A model generated the notes under the pieces. The model did no database searches. It was not told the DNA's origin and saw only the letters and a program-made list of their open reading frames with translations. Position numbers and translations under genes: made by a program. DNA of 52,715 bases from Bacteroidota bacterium (GTDB lineage Bacteria > Bacteroidota > Bacteroidia > AKYH767-A > OLB10), in assembly GCA_016714005.1 (NCBI GenBank), contig JADJOA010000010.1:1-52715 (forward strand). The letters are read 5' to 3'. Shown in pieces: positions 20,614 to 29,992 of the stretch; position 1 is the first letter of the stretch; each line of letters begins with the position of its first letter.

Positions 20614-21966
20614 TTAATTTGCTTTAATAAACTTACGTGTAACGCTTTTTTTGTTGTTGGCAATGGTTATAAAATAAATGCCGGGTTCTAATGCTGTAAC
20701 ATTTAATTGCAGGCTGTTTTGTTTTAGATTGGTTTTTTCAATAATGGTTTCGCCAAGCGTGTTTTGTATGCTTATGGTAAGCGGCTGTTTGCTTGTTAAA
20801 ACAAGGTTTAAGTTATCGGTTGCGGGGTTGGGGTAGGCAGAAAATGATAAATCATTTTGATATTCGGCAATGCTGTTGGGGTCGGTGTATTTGGCAACGT
20901 AGTAGTTGCCCAATGTGTTTTGTATCCATCCGCAGGTATAAATATTTCCATACCTGTCTGATGTTATATCTACTAAACCAAGCGAGGTGCCTAAAGAATT
21001 GGGGCCGCCTAATTCTGACCATGCAGTACCATTATACATTGCAACGTAACAGTTATTACTTGCATTCCTAAAAGCACCAGAGGTATACAAATTTCCATAC
21101 TTATCATTATGTAATTTCATTATTCCGTTATTCGCAGAAAGGGCATTTAATCCGCCTACTTCACTCCATAAACTGCCGCTCCAATCAGCTACATAGTTTT
21201 TACCATTAATATTTGTAAAGCCACCTCCGACCTGTAAATTATTTAAACCTATACCAACAATACTGCTGTTTGCTTTAAGTGAATCAATACCAATGCCTAC
21301 CTCACTCCAATTAGTCCCATCAAATTTGGCAAGGTAACAATTGGATTGCTGATTTTGAAAAGCGCCCCCGGCATATACATTCCCCGAAGGATCAATATTA
21401 ATAACAGAAATTATATTATTCGCCTTTAAAGAATCTACTCCTGCTAATTCAATCCATGTGGCGCCATTAAATTTTGCAACATAATGATAAACTGTTACGG
21501 GATCAACAAAATTACCTGCTGCATAAATATTCCCTTGTGCATCGCTGCATATACTCCTTATGTTGCTATTGGCATTCAATCCGTTTAATCCGCCTAATTC
21601 GCTCCATGTTGTACCATCATATTTAGCAACATAGCGTTTGCCATTAGCATTGGTAAAATCACCCGCTGCATATAAGTTATTAGAACTATCAATACACAAA
21701 GAAAAAATAACATGGTTCGCAGCCAGTCCGTTTAACCCGCCCACTTCGCTCCAAGTGTTTCCATTGAATTTTGCTACATAACGGTTTCCGTTTGCATTGG
21801 TAAAATTACCTGCTGCATATAAATAGCCGGCAGTATCAAAAACCATTGTTCTTATATTGCTATTCGCGCCAAGCGCATTTAACCCGCCCACCTCGCTCCA
21901 TTGGGCTTGTGCAAGTGTAGCGGTTAGAACAAGGGTTGTAAGAAGGAGTGTGAGGTGTTTTTGCAT
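20614..21966 (-). CDS. Gene B': secreted seven-repeat propeller protein with T9SS type A sorting domain
   Basis: The intact paralogue of gene B, 450 residues. The start at 21966 gives the signal peptide MQKHLTLLLTTLVLTATLAQ; an upstream in-frame extension to 22026 is not used because it lacks a signal and overlaps the A'' fragment. Seven repeats open with WSEVGGLNALGANSN, WSEVGGLNGLAANHV, WSELGGLNGLNANSN, WIELAGVDSLKANN, WSEVGIGIDSLKANS, WSEVGGLNALSANN and WSELGGPNSLGTS. The sorting domain is the same as in B except for one residue near the end (SVTRKFIKAN). Repeats 2-3 are nearly identical to B, whereas repeats 4-7 are clearly diverged, a mosaic pattern. Likely secreted and surface-attached; binding partner unknown. 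Confidence 0.85.
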   Translation of the reverse strand: MQKHLTLLLTTLVLTATLAQAQWSEVGGLNALGANSNIRTMVFDTAGYLYAAGNFTNANGNRYVAKFNGNTWSEVGGLNGLAANHVIFSLCIDSSNNLYAAGDFTNANGKRYVAKYDGTTWSELGGLNGLNANSNIRSICSDAQGNIYAAGNFVDPVTVYHYVAKFNGATWIELAGVDSLKANNIISVINIDPSGNVYAGGAFQNQQSNCYLAKFDGTNWSEVGIGIDSLKANSSIVGIGLNNLQVGGGFTNINGKNYVADWSGSLWSEVGGLNALSANNGIMKLHNDKYGNLYTSGAFRNASNNCYVAMYNGTAWSELGGPNSLGTSLGLVDITSDRYGNIYTCGWIQNTLGNYYVAKYTDPNSIAEYQNDLSFSAYPNPATDNLNLVLTSKQPLTISIQNTLGETIIEKTNLKQNSLQLNVTALEPGIYFITIANNKKSVTRKFIKAN

Positions 21967-22022
21967 GACTTTTAATATGTGTAAGTAAAAGTAATGGTTT
22001 TTTTTAATTGTGCATAGCACTA

Positions 22023-22156
22023 TCACATATAACGGTTGTTAGCTATGCTTACCTTTACGTTTTTACCCGAGTAAACAATATTGCGTTGGTTGTTTTTAAA
22101 AATGTTGTTGGTTATAAAGGCTTCTTCGGTAGGTAGCGGGTATTTGTCAGAGGTAA
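22023..22156 (-). pseudogene. Gene A'': 3' fragment of a third A-type copy
   Basis: About 134 bp matching the 3' end of A' (stop at 22023-22025, then the same codons as 19349-19480). It reads back to the TEEAFITNNIFKNNQRNIVY stretch and breaks off at 22156, where the sequence becomes unrelated. It shows that the array once had at least one more A copy or was cut during rearrangement. Confidence 0.85.
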
Positions 22157-22286
22157 AAATGCAAGTATAATACAGCCATTCCCACTCTCAAGCCAATGCT
22201 TTAGATGAGTACCAGAGGGTGGATGCGCTTCCTTCAATTCATAACTCATCATTCATTATTCCATCTTGTTATTTTGTACTTAATAC

Positions 22287-22319
22287 TTTGTACTCAATAC
22301 TCATTACTTCCTACCTTAG
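22287..22319 (+). promoter_or_regulatory. Candidate promoter of the alanine dehydrogenase-like gene
   Basis: TTTG at 22287-22290 and TACCTTAG at 22312-22319 are separated by 21 bp, fitting the Bacteroidota TTTG-N19-21-TAnnTTTG promoter with one mismatch in the -7 box. The start codon is 15 bp downstream. The -33 box lies in the degenerate TACTTTG simple repeat. Confidence 0.4.
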
Positions 22320-22334
22320 CGCCATTAAATTATT

Positions 22335-23553
22335 ATGCAAAACATAAAAGTTGGAATACTAAGAGAGGAAAAAATTCCGCACGATAAAAGGGTTCCGTTT
22401 ACACCTGAGCAATGCAAGCAGCTTAAAATTATGTTTAAGGATGTAGATGTGGTTGTGCAGCCATGCGAATACCGTTGTTACCAAAATACAGAGTACCAAC
22501 ATGCCGGAGTTACCTTGCAGGAAGATTTAACCGATTGTGATATTTTAATGGGCATAAAAGAAGTGCCTAAGGACAAACTGATACCCGGTAAAAAATATTT
22601 ATTTTTTTCTCACACCATAAAAGAGCAGGCGCACAACCAAAACTGATGAGGGAGTTTATCTCAAAAAAATTGAGATGATAGATTATGAATGTTTGGTAGA
22701 TGCAAACGGTAACCGCATAATTGGCTTTGGAAGATATGCCGGTATTGTAGGCGCTTATAATGGTGTAATGGCTTATGGCTTAAAGTATGGTTTGTTTAAG
22801 CTTAAGCCTGCCGAGCAATGCCACGATATAAAAGAGTTGTGGCATGAGTTAGATAATATAAGCCTGCCTAACATTAAAATTGTAATTACCGGTGGCGGTA
22901 GGGTTGCCAACGGTGCCATAGAAACAATGGGCGCACTCAACATCAGGAAAGTAACGCCTTTTGAGTTTATCAATTATTCTTTTCGCGAACCGGTATATGT
23001 GCAATTACACAGCGAAGATTACCACGAGCACAAAACCAATCACAACTACATTAAGCATGAGTTTTACAGCAATCCGCAGGATTTCAATTGCACATTTGCC
23101 CATCCGGGTAGTTTTGCTTCGTTATGCGATTTGCTTATTCATTGCACATATTGGAATCCGCATGGTCCGGTGCTTTTTACAAAAGAAGAAATGCGTGAGC
23201 CAACGTTTCGTATAAGTGTTATTGCTGATGTAACGTGCGATATTAACGGCAGCATACCCAGCACGCACCGTGCAACATCTGTTGAGGATAAATTTTTTGG
23301 ATACAACCCTGACACTGAAAAAGAAGAAGCGCCCTTTAGCCGCGATGTAATTACAGTAATGGCGGTTGACAATTTACCTTGCGAATTACCGCGCGATGCA
23401 AGTGAAGGTTTTGGAAAACATTTAATGGAAAGGGTTATGCCCTGGCTTTTGGGTGATGACGATAAAGAAGTTATTAAGCGCGCTACCATTACAAAGAATG
23501 GAGAACTAACGGAACGGTTTCTTTATCTCACCGAATATACTTTTGCGGGTTAA
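22335..23553 (+). CDS. NAD(P)-dependent alanine/saccharopine dehydrogenase-like oxidoreductase (one frameshift)
   Basis: An enzyme of about 406 residues of the alanine dehydrogenase/pyridine nucleotide transhydrogenase N-terminal fold, probably an amino-acid dehydrogenase of the saccharopine/alanine type. The N-terminus KVGILREEKIPHDKRVPFTP has the substrate-site Lys-Arg pattern, and DILMGIKEVPKDKL is the family motif. The dinucleotide-binding glycines appear as KIVITGGGRVANGAIETMG. ISVIADVTCDINGSIP and a DNLPCELPRDASEGFG segment complete the C-terminal part. The frame breaks once near 22640, where SHTIKEQAHNQ continues as KLMREFISKKIEMIDYE after one base. Substrate is undetermined; many Bacteroidota carry this protein annotated as alanine dehydrogenase. 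Confidence 0.85.
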
Positions 23554-23604
23554 CAGTTAAACCGTACGAAACCTTTTAAGTCTTATGGTGGTTATAGTAT
23601 AACC

Positions 23605-24927
23605 ATGATAAGAAAAAATCTAATTACATTGTTTCTTTTTTGCGCTCTGTTGTTTAATGCAAGGGCACAGTCTCTTTATTTTCCGCCTCTTTCGGGCAGT
23701 AACTGGGATACTATTTCTCCATCAACACTGGGTTGGTGTTTAAATTATTTAGATACGCTTGATAATCTTTTGTTAAACACCTATACCAAAGGATTTATAT
23801 TACTTAAAGATGGAAAAATTGCATATGAAAAATATTATGGAACTTTTACTGTTGATAGTTTATGGTATTGGGCATCAGCCGGCAAAACACTTACAGCATT
23901 TACTGTTGGCATGGCACAAGAGCAAGGTTTTCTTTCTATTAACGATACTGCATCCAAATATCTTGGCACCGGCTGGACCAATTGCCCCGCCAATAAAGAA
24001 GATTTAATTACCATCAGAAACCAACTGACTATGACATCGGGGCTTGATGATAATGTACCTGACAGTGATTGTACAGTAGATACCTGTTTAAATTATTTGG
24101 CTGATGCCGGTACAAGATGGGCATACCACAATGCACCTTATACTTTGTTGCAAAATGTAATTGATAATGCTACCGGAAACTTTTATTCGTATTTTAATAA
24201 TAATCTTCGCAATCGTATTGGAATGGACGGTTTTTGGTTGCCTGTAGCATATAACAGTGTTTACTACAGCAAAACAAGAAGTATGGCGCGTTACGGTTTA
24301 CTCATTTTAAACAATGGAATATGGAATGCCGATACACTCATGCACAATACTGCTTACTTTAATGCAATGGTAAACACCTCTCAAACCCTTAACCCTTCTT
24401 ATGGTTATTTGTGGTGGCTAAACGGAAAAAGCTCTTATATGATTCCGGGACTTCAGTTTCAGTTTAACGGTAGCATTATACCCAATGCGCCTAATGATAT
24501 GATATGTGCCCTAGGTAAAAATGATCAGAAAATACATGTGGTGCCATCACAGAATTTAGTGCTTGTGCGTATGGGAAATCCTGCATACAATAACCAACTG
24601 GTGCCGCTTGTTTTAGATAATGAAGTGTGGGCTGTTTTAAATAATGTGTTTTGCAGTTCAACCGGTATACTACCATCAAATGAACTAGCCATGCATCTTA
24701 GAGTTTATCCTAACCCCGCTGATGATATATTGAATATTGAATTGCCGGCAAATAACAACAAGGCCTTTACAGTGCAATTATGTGATGCAACAGGAAGGAA
24801 ATTGATTGAAAGAAACACAATAGATAATTTCAATATGAATGTTTCTGATTTATCAGCCGGATGTTATTATCTGAAAGCAACCACTGAAAATTTTTCAGGA
24901 TATTATAAGGTGGTTATAAAAAAATAA
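23605..24927 (+). CDS. Secreted serine hydrolase (class C beta-lactamase family) with T9SS type A sorting domain
   Basis: A secreted penicillin-binding-protein/esterase-type hydrolase, 440 residues and intact. The signal peptide ends at about residue 22 (FNARAQ). The catalytic SxxK is S91-A-G-K94 in WYWASAGKTLTAF, and the YxN motif is Y174-H-N176 in RWAYHNAPYTLL. The third motif is probably the HVVPSQNLVLVRMG segment. The family includes esterases, D-amino-acid peptidases and true beta-lactamases, so the substrate is open. The C-terminal 80 residues, MHLRVYPNPADDILNIELPA to the GYYKVVIKK end, form a type A sorting domain, so the enzyme is probably sent to the surface or secreted by the T9SS. 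A terminator lies directly after the stop. Confidence 0.9.
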   Translation: MIRKNLITLFLFCALLFNARAQSLYFPPLSGSNWDTISPSTLGWCLNYLDTLDNLLLNTYTKGFILLKDGKIAYEKYYGTFTVDSLWYWASAGKTLTAFTVGMAQEQGFLSINDTASKYLGTGWTNCPANKEDLITIRNQLTMTSGLDDNVPDSDCTVDTCLNYLADAGTRWAYHNAPYTLLQNVIDNATGNFYSYFNNNLRNRIGMDGFWLPVAYNSVYYSKTRSMARYGLLILNNGIWNADTLMHNTAYFNAMVNTSQTLNPSYGYLWWLNGKSSYMIPGLQFQFNGSIIPNAPNDMICALGKNDQKIHVVPSQNLVLVRMGNPAYNNQLVPLVLDNEVWAVLNNVFCSSTGILPSNELAMHLRVYPNPADDILNIELPANNNKAFTVQLCDATGRKLIERNTIDNFNMNVSDLSAGCYYLKATTENFSGYYKVVIKK

Positions 24928-24950
24928 CCCCGGCAGTTTGTACCGGGGTT
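24926..24950. terminator. Bidirectional-type terminator between convergent genes
   Basis: AACCCCGG at 24926-24933 and CCGGGGTT at 24943-24950 form a perfect 8-bp stem with a 9-nt loop, overlapping the serine hydrolase stop by two bases. A T-rich stretch (GTTTTCATTT) follows on the plus side and an A-rich stretch precedes it, so it may serve both this gene and the convergent ATP-grasp gene. Confidence 0.75.
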
Positions 24951-24970
24951 GTTTTCATTTATTAAAAAAA

Positions 24971-25967
24971 TTACTTCGCCATCATACCTTCCACAACGGC
25001 ATCCATAGCCTGTTTATTTACAATGTTTCCCATAGCAGCGTGTTTCACATATTGCCCCCACGTTAAATTATCGGCTCCTTCTTTATGATTCATGGCTTTG
25101 TGTATAGCTGTATTTGCCACTGCATTAATTACCCACTCAAAGTTTGCCTGACCCACGCTGTTTACATCAGCATCAGGCGCTGGGTTGCAAAAATCAATGG
25201 CATAAGGCACGCCATCACGCACAGCAAACTCAACGGTGTTAATGTCATAGCCTAATGCATTACAGAGTTTAAGGGTGTATTCTTCAACCGTATCTAACAG
25301 TTTTTGTGCAACCGGGGAGCATTGGTAACATAACGAAGGTGATGTGGGTTACGCGGTTCGTATTGCATAATATGCACCTGGTTACCGCCAATGCAATAGC
25401 AGCGGAAATACTCAGTAAAAATAATTTCTTCCTGCAGTAACATTACCAACTGACCGGTTTGTTTATGCTTTTCGTAAAAATCATTTGGGTCCTTGCACTT
25501 GTAAACATCTTTCCAGCCTCCACCATCAAAAGGCTTCATGTAAGTAGGAAACCAACGTAACCAAAAATACTCTGCCAATCCAAGGGCATTTTTAAGTTTC
25601 GGAAACTGTTTTCGTTTGTATCGGTTGGATGAGTATTGCTTGGCAGCAAAACTGTTTTAGGAACCGGTATCCCAATTTTAGTTGCAAGAGCATTATTAAA
25701 AAACTTTTCATCGGCACTGTTCCAAAATGGGTTATTCATAACAGCCGTTCCGCAAATGGCGGCATTCTTTAACATGCCACGGTAAAAAGGCACATCATGG
25801 CTTATACGATCTATAATAACTGCATAGTCCATTGGTTCGCCTTGCATAACCTTGTCAACCGAAACAGGTTCGGCAAATATGCCCGAAATATTTCTTTTAT
25901 TAATAGTTTCAATAACTGCCGGAGGAAAACTGTTTTCCTGACCGAATAGTACTCCTATTTTTTTCAT
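24971..25967 (-). CDS. ATP-grasp family ligase (two frameshifts)
   Basis: A protein of about 332 residues of the ATP-grasp superfamily, related to RimK/glutathione-synthase-like carboxylate-amine ligases. The N-terminus MKKIGVLFGQENSFPPAVIE and AVIIDRISHDVPFYRGML form the preATP-grasp domain. The ATP-binding core is seen as PTYMKPFDGGGWKDVYKC, with the glycine-rich loop, and LVMLLQEEIIFTEYFRCYCI. The C-terminal DINTVEFAVRDGVPYAIDFC with NPAPDAD holds the metal-binding acidic residues. Frameshifts lie near 25595 (within an A/T-rich run) and near 25310. The gene points toward the serine hydrolase and stands alone; the product made is unknown. Confidence 0.8.
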
Positions 25968-26042
25968 TTGCGTAAATTTTTGGTTTGGTGTATAAATCAG
26001 TGGCTAAAGTAGCTAAAAACCGCAAAGAGGCAACAACTAATC

Positions 26043-26050
26043 TATATTTT
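26043..26050 (+). promoter_or_regulatory. Candidate -7 promoter box for bshC
   Basis: TATATTTT followed by CGCGCAC lies 8 bp before the start codon. It is a one-mismatch fit to TAnnTTTG, and the TTTCGC form recurs before other genes in this window (on the minus strand before queD, and before era as TACCTTCGCAC). No clear -33 box was found. Confidence 0.25.
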
Positions 26051-26058
26051 CGCGCACT

Positions 26059-27663
26059 ATGTTTAGTGTTCAATCAGTGTCGTTAGAAAACACAAAGGCT
26101 TTTAATAAAATAGTTTGCGATTATGTTTCCGGCTCCCTTAATAAAATGTTTTATGAGCATGAATACAACCTCAACTCTTTTGAAAGAGTAATTCAGACCA
26201 GAAATTTTGAACTTCATAAACGACTTGTTCTTTCCAATAAACTTAGTGACCAATACGGCAGTTTGCTAACTGAAAAGGATGCTGGGTTGGTAAATAAAAA
26301 CATTAACCTTTTGGCTGATGAGAAAACTTTTACTGTTACCACCGGCCATCAATTAAGCCTGCTTACCGGACCACTTTATTTTATTTATAAAATTTTAACA
26401 GCCATTAAACTAGCGGAAGAACTAAAAAAGAAATTTCCCGAGTACAGTTTTGTGCCTGTTTACTGGATGGCTACGGAAGATCACGATTTTGAAGAAATAA
26501 AATCGGTTAATCTGTTTGGCAATAAAGTAGAGTGGAGCAAAACTTCGCATATTGCAACAGGTCGTATTTCTACAGATGGAATAGAGCAGTTTACTGAGCA
26601 AGCGCTTGCCTTGTTTGGAAACTCGTTAAACAATGCAAGCGAGATTGTTTCAATAATTAAAGAAAGCTATCAGCCTAGCAAAACTCTTGCTGATGCAACA
26701 CGTTTGTTGGTTCACTCGTTGTTTAAAAAGTACGGACTTGTTGTGGTTGATGGTGATGATACTGAATTTAAGAAGCAATTTAAGTCTGTAATAAGAGATG
26801 ATATTTTTAATCAGTCCACATTCAAAAATGTAAATCAAACAAATGCTGAATTAGAAAAGCACTATAGTGTTCAAGTTAATCCACGGGAGATAAATTTTTC
26901 TATTTGACTGATGATTACCGCGAGCGCATTATCAAAACAGAGTCGGGCTTTGAAGTAAACAATAGAGAGGTAAAGTTTACTGCCGATGAAAATGAAATCT
27001 GAAATAGATAATCATCCCGAAAAATTTAGCCCCAATGTTTTACTGCGTCCCGTTTACCAGGAAACTATATTGCCTAACCTTGCATACATAGGCGGACCTG
27101 CAGAAGTACACTACTGGTTGCAATTAAAAAACTTGTTTAACCATTTTAATGTACCATATCCTATGGTTGTGCTGCGAAATTGCTTTATGCTTTTGGAAGA
27201 AGATGTTTTAAAGAAGCTGGATAAGTATAAAATTAATCAAGGTGATATTTTTGAAAGTACTGATAAGCTGATTAACGATTACATCAAGGCTCACACAGAT
27301 AGTGAAATTTCTTTGAGTGATTTATCAGGTAAATTGGACGTTTTGTTTAATGATATTGCTGTTAAAGCATCTTCTGTAGATGTAACGCTTAAAAATACGG
27401 TGGAAGCAGAAAAACAAAAAGCCTTAAATGCTTTAAAAAACATTGAAAGCAAAATGCTGAAGTCTGAGAAGCAAAAGCAAGAAGCAGTAGTAAATCAGGT
27501 AAAAAAAATTAAAGACAAATTGTTTCCATCAAACTCTTTGCAAGAACGATATGACAATGTTTTTCCTTACTTCGTGAAGTATGGAACAGCTTTTATTGAT
27601 AAGATTTACACTGCCTGCGATCCTTTGCCAACTGATTTTAAGTTGGTAAGTATTTCAGCTTAA
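26059..27663 (+). CDS. bshC: Bacillithiol biosynthesis cysteine-adding enzyme BshC (compensated frameshifts)
   Basis: BshC adds cysteine to glucosaminyl-malate in the last step of bacillithiol synthesis. Length is 535 codons, as in the family. The signature TTGHQLSLLTGPLYFIYKIL and VPVYWMATEDHDFEEIKSVN are the conserved Rossmann-type segments. FSPNVLLRPVYQETILPNLA and YIGGPAEVHYWLQLKNLF form the second conserved block, followed by a coiled-coil of about 60 residues (Lys/Glu-rich, 27390-27510). Between 26900 and 26990 the frame is lost and regained: one T is missing from a T-run (NFFYLTDDYRE restored if added) and one A is extra near 26980. The two ends are in the same frame, so the shifts cancel. 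No bshA or bshB is in the window. Confidence 0.92.
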
Positions 27664-27671
27664 ATTCGTGT

Positions 27672-28991
27672 TTAAGTTTCTTTGCCACTCTCTTTATTTC
27701 TGAACGATATTAAAACAGGGACACCACTGAATTCAAAATGCTCGCGTATTTTGTTTTCTAAAAATCTGCGGTAGGTTTCTTTTTACATATTGCGGGTTAC
27801 TGCTGAAAAAACAAAGCGCGGGTACATTCCTGGTACCTGTGTTATATACTTAATATTAATCAGTTTGCTTTTATAAGCGGGTGGTGGAGTAGCCGCAATT
27901 ATTGGCAATAATACTTTGTTAAGCTGCGAAGTTGGCACCTTTTTCTTGCGGTTGTTGTAAACTTCTATGGCAGTTTCGAGCGCTTTATGTATGCGCTGTT
28001 TATTTATTACACTGGTAAATAAAATGGGTAAATCGGTAAAAGGAGCAAACCGGTTTTTTATTTCCTCAGTAAACATGCGTGTGTTCACTTTGTCTTTATC
28101 TATTAAATCCCATTTGTTTACAAGAATTACTGCACCCTTGTTGTTTTTTTCTATCAAATGAAAAATATTTACATCTTGTATGGTTACGCCCTGCGTTGCA
28201 TCAATCATTAATATGCACACATCACTCTGTTCAATGGCCTTGATGCTCCGCATAACAGAATAAAACTCAAGGTCTTCTTTTACTTTATTTTTCTTGCGAA
28301 GCCCGGCAGTATCAACCAATAAAAAATCAAAGCCAAAGCTGTTGTACCTTATGTTAATTGTATCCCGTGTGGTTCCAGCTAATGGAGTAACAATAGAACG
28401 GTTGCTGCCGGTTAAAAAATTTAGCAATGAGGATTTACCAACATTAGGCTGACCAATAATTGTAAGTTTAGGAAGTTCTTCTTCTTCCTCATCTTCAGGT
28501 TTTAAGTGTTTAACAACTTCATCTAATAAATCACCGGTGCCGCTTCCACTTGCAGATGCTATCGTAAAATAATCGCCTAAACCAAGTGCATAAAACTCAG
28601 ATGCTACAGCTTCATCCTTATGAGTATCTACTTTATTGATTACAAGTATTACTTTTTTACGGCTCTTGCGAAGAAGTTGAGCAATCTCTTTATCATAATC
28701 GGTAATGCCGGTTTTAACATCAACTAAGTATAAAATTACCTGTGCTTCTTCAATAGCAAGTTTTACTTGTTTGCGTATTTCCCCTTCAAATACATCATCA
28801 CTTCCTTCTACATAGCCACCGGTATCCATTACAGAAAACTTTTTACCACACCACTCAGCGGCACCATAATGCCTGTCGCGCGTAACACCGGGCATATCAT
28901 CCACAATAGCACTGCGCGATTCAGTTAACCTGTTAAACAGGGTGCTCTTTCCTACATTGGGTCTGCCTACAATGGCAACTATATTTATCAT
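27672..28991 (-). CDS. der: Ribosome biogenesis GTPase Der (frameshift near the C-terminus)
   Basis: Der (EngA), the double-GTPase needed for 50S subunit assembly. The first G domain has GRPNVGKSTLFNRL (G1), DDMPGVTRD (G2) and DTGG (G3), with NKVD (G4). The second has GQPNVGKSSLLNFL, PLAGTTRDTI, DTAG and NKWD. The C-terminal KH-like domain follows to about 27800, where the open frame ends early at FSAVTRNM. Beyond this, the next frame still encodes KETYRRFLENKIREHFEFSG and VPVLISFRNK before a stop at 27672-27674, which is the normal Der ending. The reconstructed length is about 439 residues, so the gene is probably full length. It follows era on the same strand, an arrangement common in Bacteroidota. 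Confidence 0.94.
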
Positions 28992-29082
28992 AATTTACGT
29001 TTCGTGTTTCGTATTTTGAGTTTGAGTTTGCAATCGACCATTCACCTCCGTTAATTCATAATTCATAACTCATCATTCATAA
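28992..29082. repeat. Simple TTCATAA-type repeats between era and der
   Basis: The spacer holds degenerate units such as AATTCATAATTCATAACTC at about 29054-29072, with GTTTCGTGTTTCGTATTTTG and GAGTTTGAGTTTG closer to der. Similar TTCATAACTCATCATTCATT text lies at about 22238-22257. These are low-complexity intergenic strings with no other recognised role. Confidence 0.55.
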
Positions 29083-29971
29083 TTATTTCCCGTACCCAAA
29101 CCTGTTCAACTGCACATCATCATCACGCCAGTTTTCCCTTATTTTTACTGTAAGCTCAAGAAAGACTTTTTTTCCTATCATCTTCTCTATTTTTAACCGA
29201 GATTGTGTTCCTATTTTTTTAATTGATTCGCCTTTGTTACCAAGAATAATTGCTTTTGCGATTCCCGGGCTGCATATATATCAGCGCGAATAGTTATTAA
29301 ATTTTTAGTGTCCTTAAACTCTTCAATAGCAATTTCTACCGAGTAAGGAATCTCCTGTTTAAATGACAAGAGAATTTGCTCACGTATAATTTCTGTTGCA
29401 AAAAATCTCTCATTGCGGTCCGTTAAAGCATCTTTTTCAAAATAAGGTGGAGATTCAGGCAACAGGTTTACCAATTGTTTCAATAAAACATTTAACCCGA
29501 AATTTTCCGTTGCTGAAATTGGCAAGAACGCCACAGGATTTAATTTTTCCTTTAGCAAGGTTACCTTTTCTTCCAACTTAGTATGATCACTCGTGTCAAT
29601 TTTATTGATAGCAACTACAATAGGTTGCTTTGCACTTTTTAATTTTAAAATAGTTTCATCATCAATTTTTTTTCTCCGGCTTCTATTACATATAAAACCA
29701 CATCAGTATCAGCAAAGGCACTTTCTACAAATTGCATCATACGTTCATGCAGTTTGTAAACAGGTTTTAAAATACCCGGAGTATCTGTAAAAATAAGTTG
29801 ATAGTTTTCGCCATTAGCAATACCTCTTATTTTATGGCGTGTGGTTTGTGCCTTTGGAGTTACAATAGAAATATCCTGCCCAATCATTTTATTCATGATG
29901 GTACTTTTGCCAACATTGGGTTTGCCAATTATTGCAACAAAGCCAGAGCGAAATTTTTCTTCTGCACTCAT
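29083..29971 (-). CDS. era: GTPase Era (frameshifted)
   Basis: Era, the GTPase that binds the 16S rRNA 3' end in 30S maturation. G1 is GKPNVGKSTIMNKM, G2/G3 are KAQTTRHKIRGI and FTDTPGI. The G4 NKID is encoded in another frame near 29600. FLPISATENFGLNVLLKQLV is the SAxxG-type G5 region. Then TDRNERFFATEIIREQILLS begins the KH domain, with IRADIYAARESQK. The ending KIGTQSRLKIEKMIGKKVFL and LNRFGYGK, in another frame, reaches the stop at 29083-29085. Frames change near 29670, 29580 and 29265. Total about 296 residues, as expected. The TetR gene ends 21 bp upstream. Confidence 0.92.
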
Positions 29972-29992
29972 AATAAGTGTGCGAAGGTACTG

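Larger units (their letters stand above)
19325..22156 (-). repeat. Tandem A/B duplication, period about 2.68 kb
   Basis: The A-B pair is duplicated in the same orientation. The sequence at 19361 (GTTGTTAGCTATGCTTA) recurs at 22035 (offset 2,674), and the A start at 17840 recurs at 20521 (offset 2,681). In minus-strand order the array is an A'' 3' fragment, B', A' (shortened), B, A (complete). Spacers are duplicated too. The array is broken at 22156, beyond which the sequence is unrelated. No transposase or terminal repeat lies at the ends, so unequal recombination is the simplest origin. Confidence 0.85.

Noticed and set aside
14765..22156. A/B array as a transposon or prophage-carried cassette
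   Set aside because: No transposase, integrase or terminal repeats are present at its borders; the IS256 remnant is 14 kb away.
27783..28991. Der lacking its C-terminus
   Set aside because: The missing end is encoded in the next frame down to 27672, so this is a frameshift, not a truncated protein.
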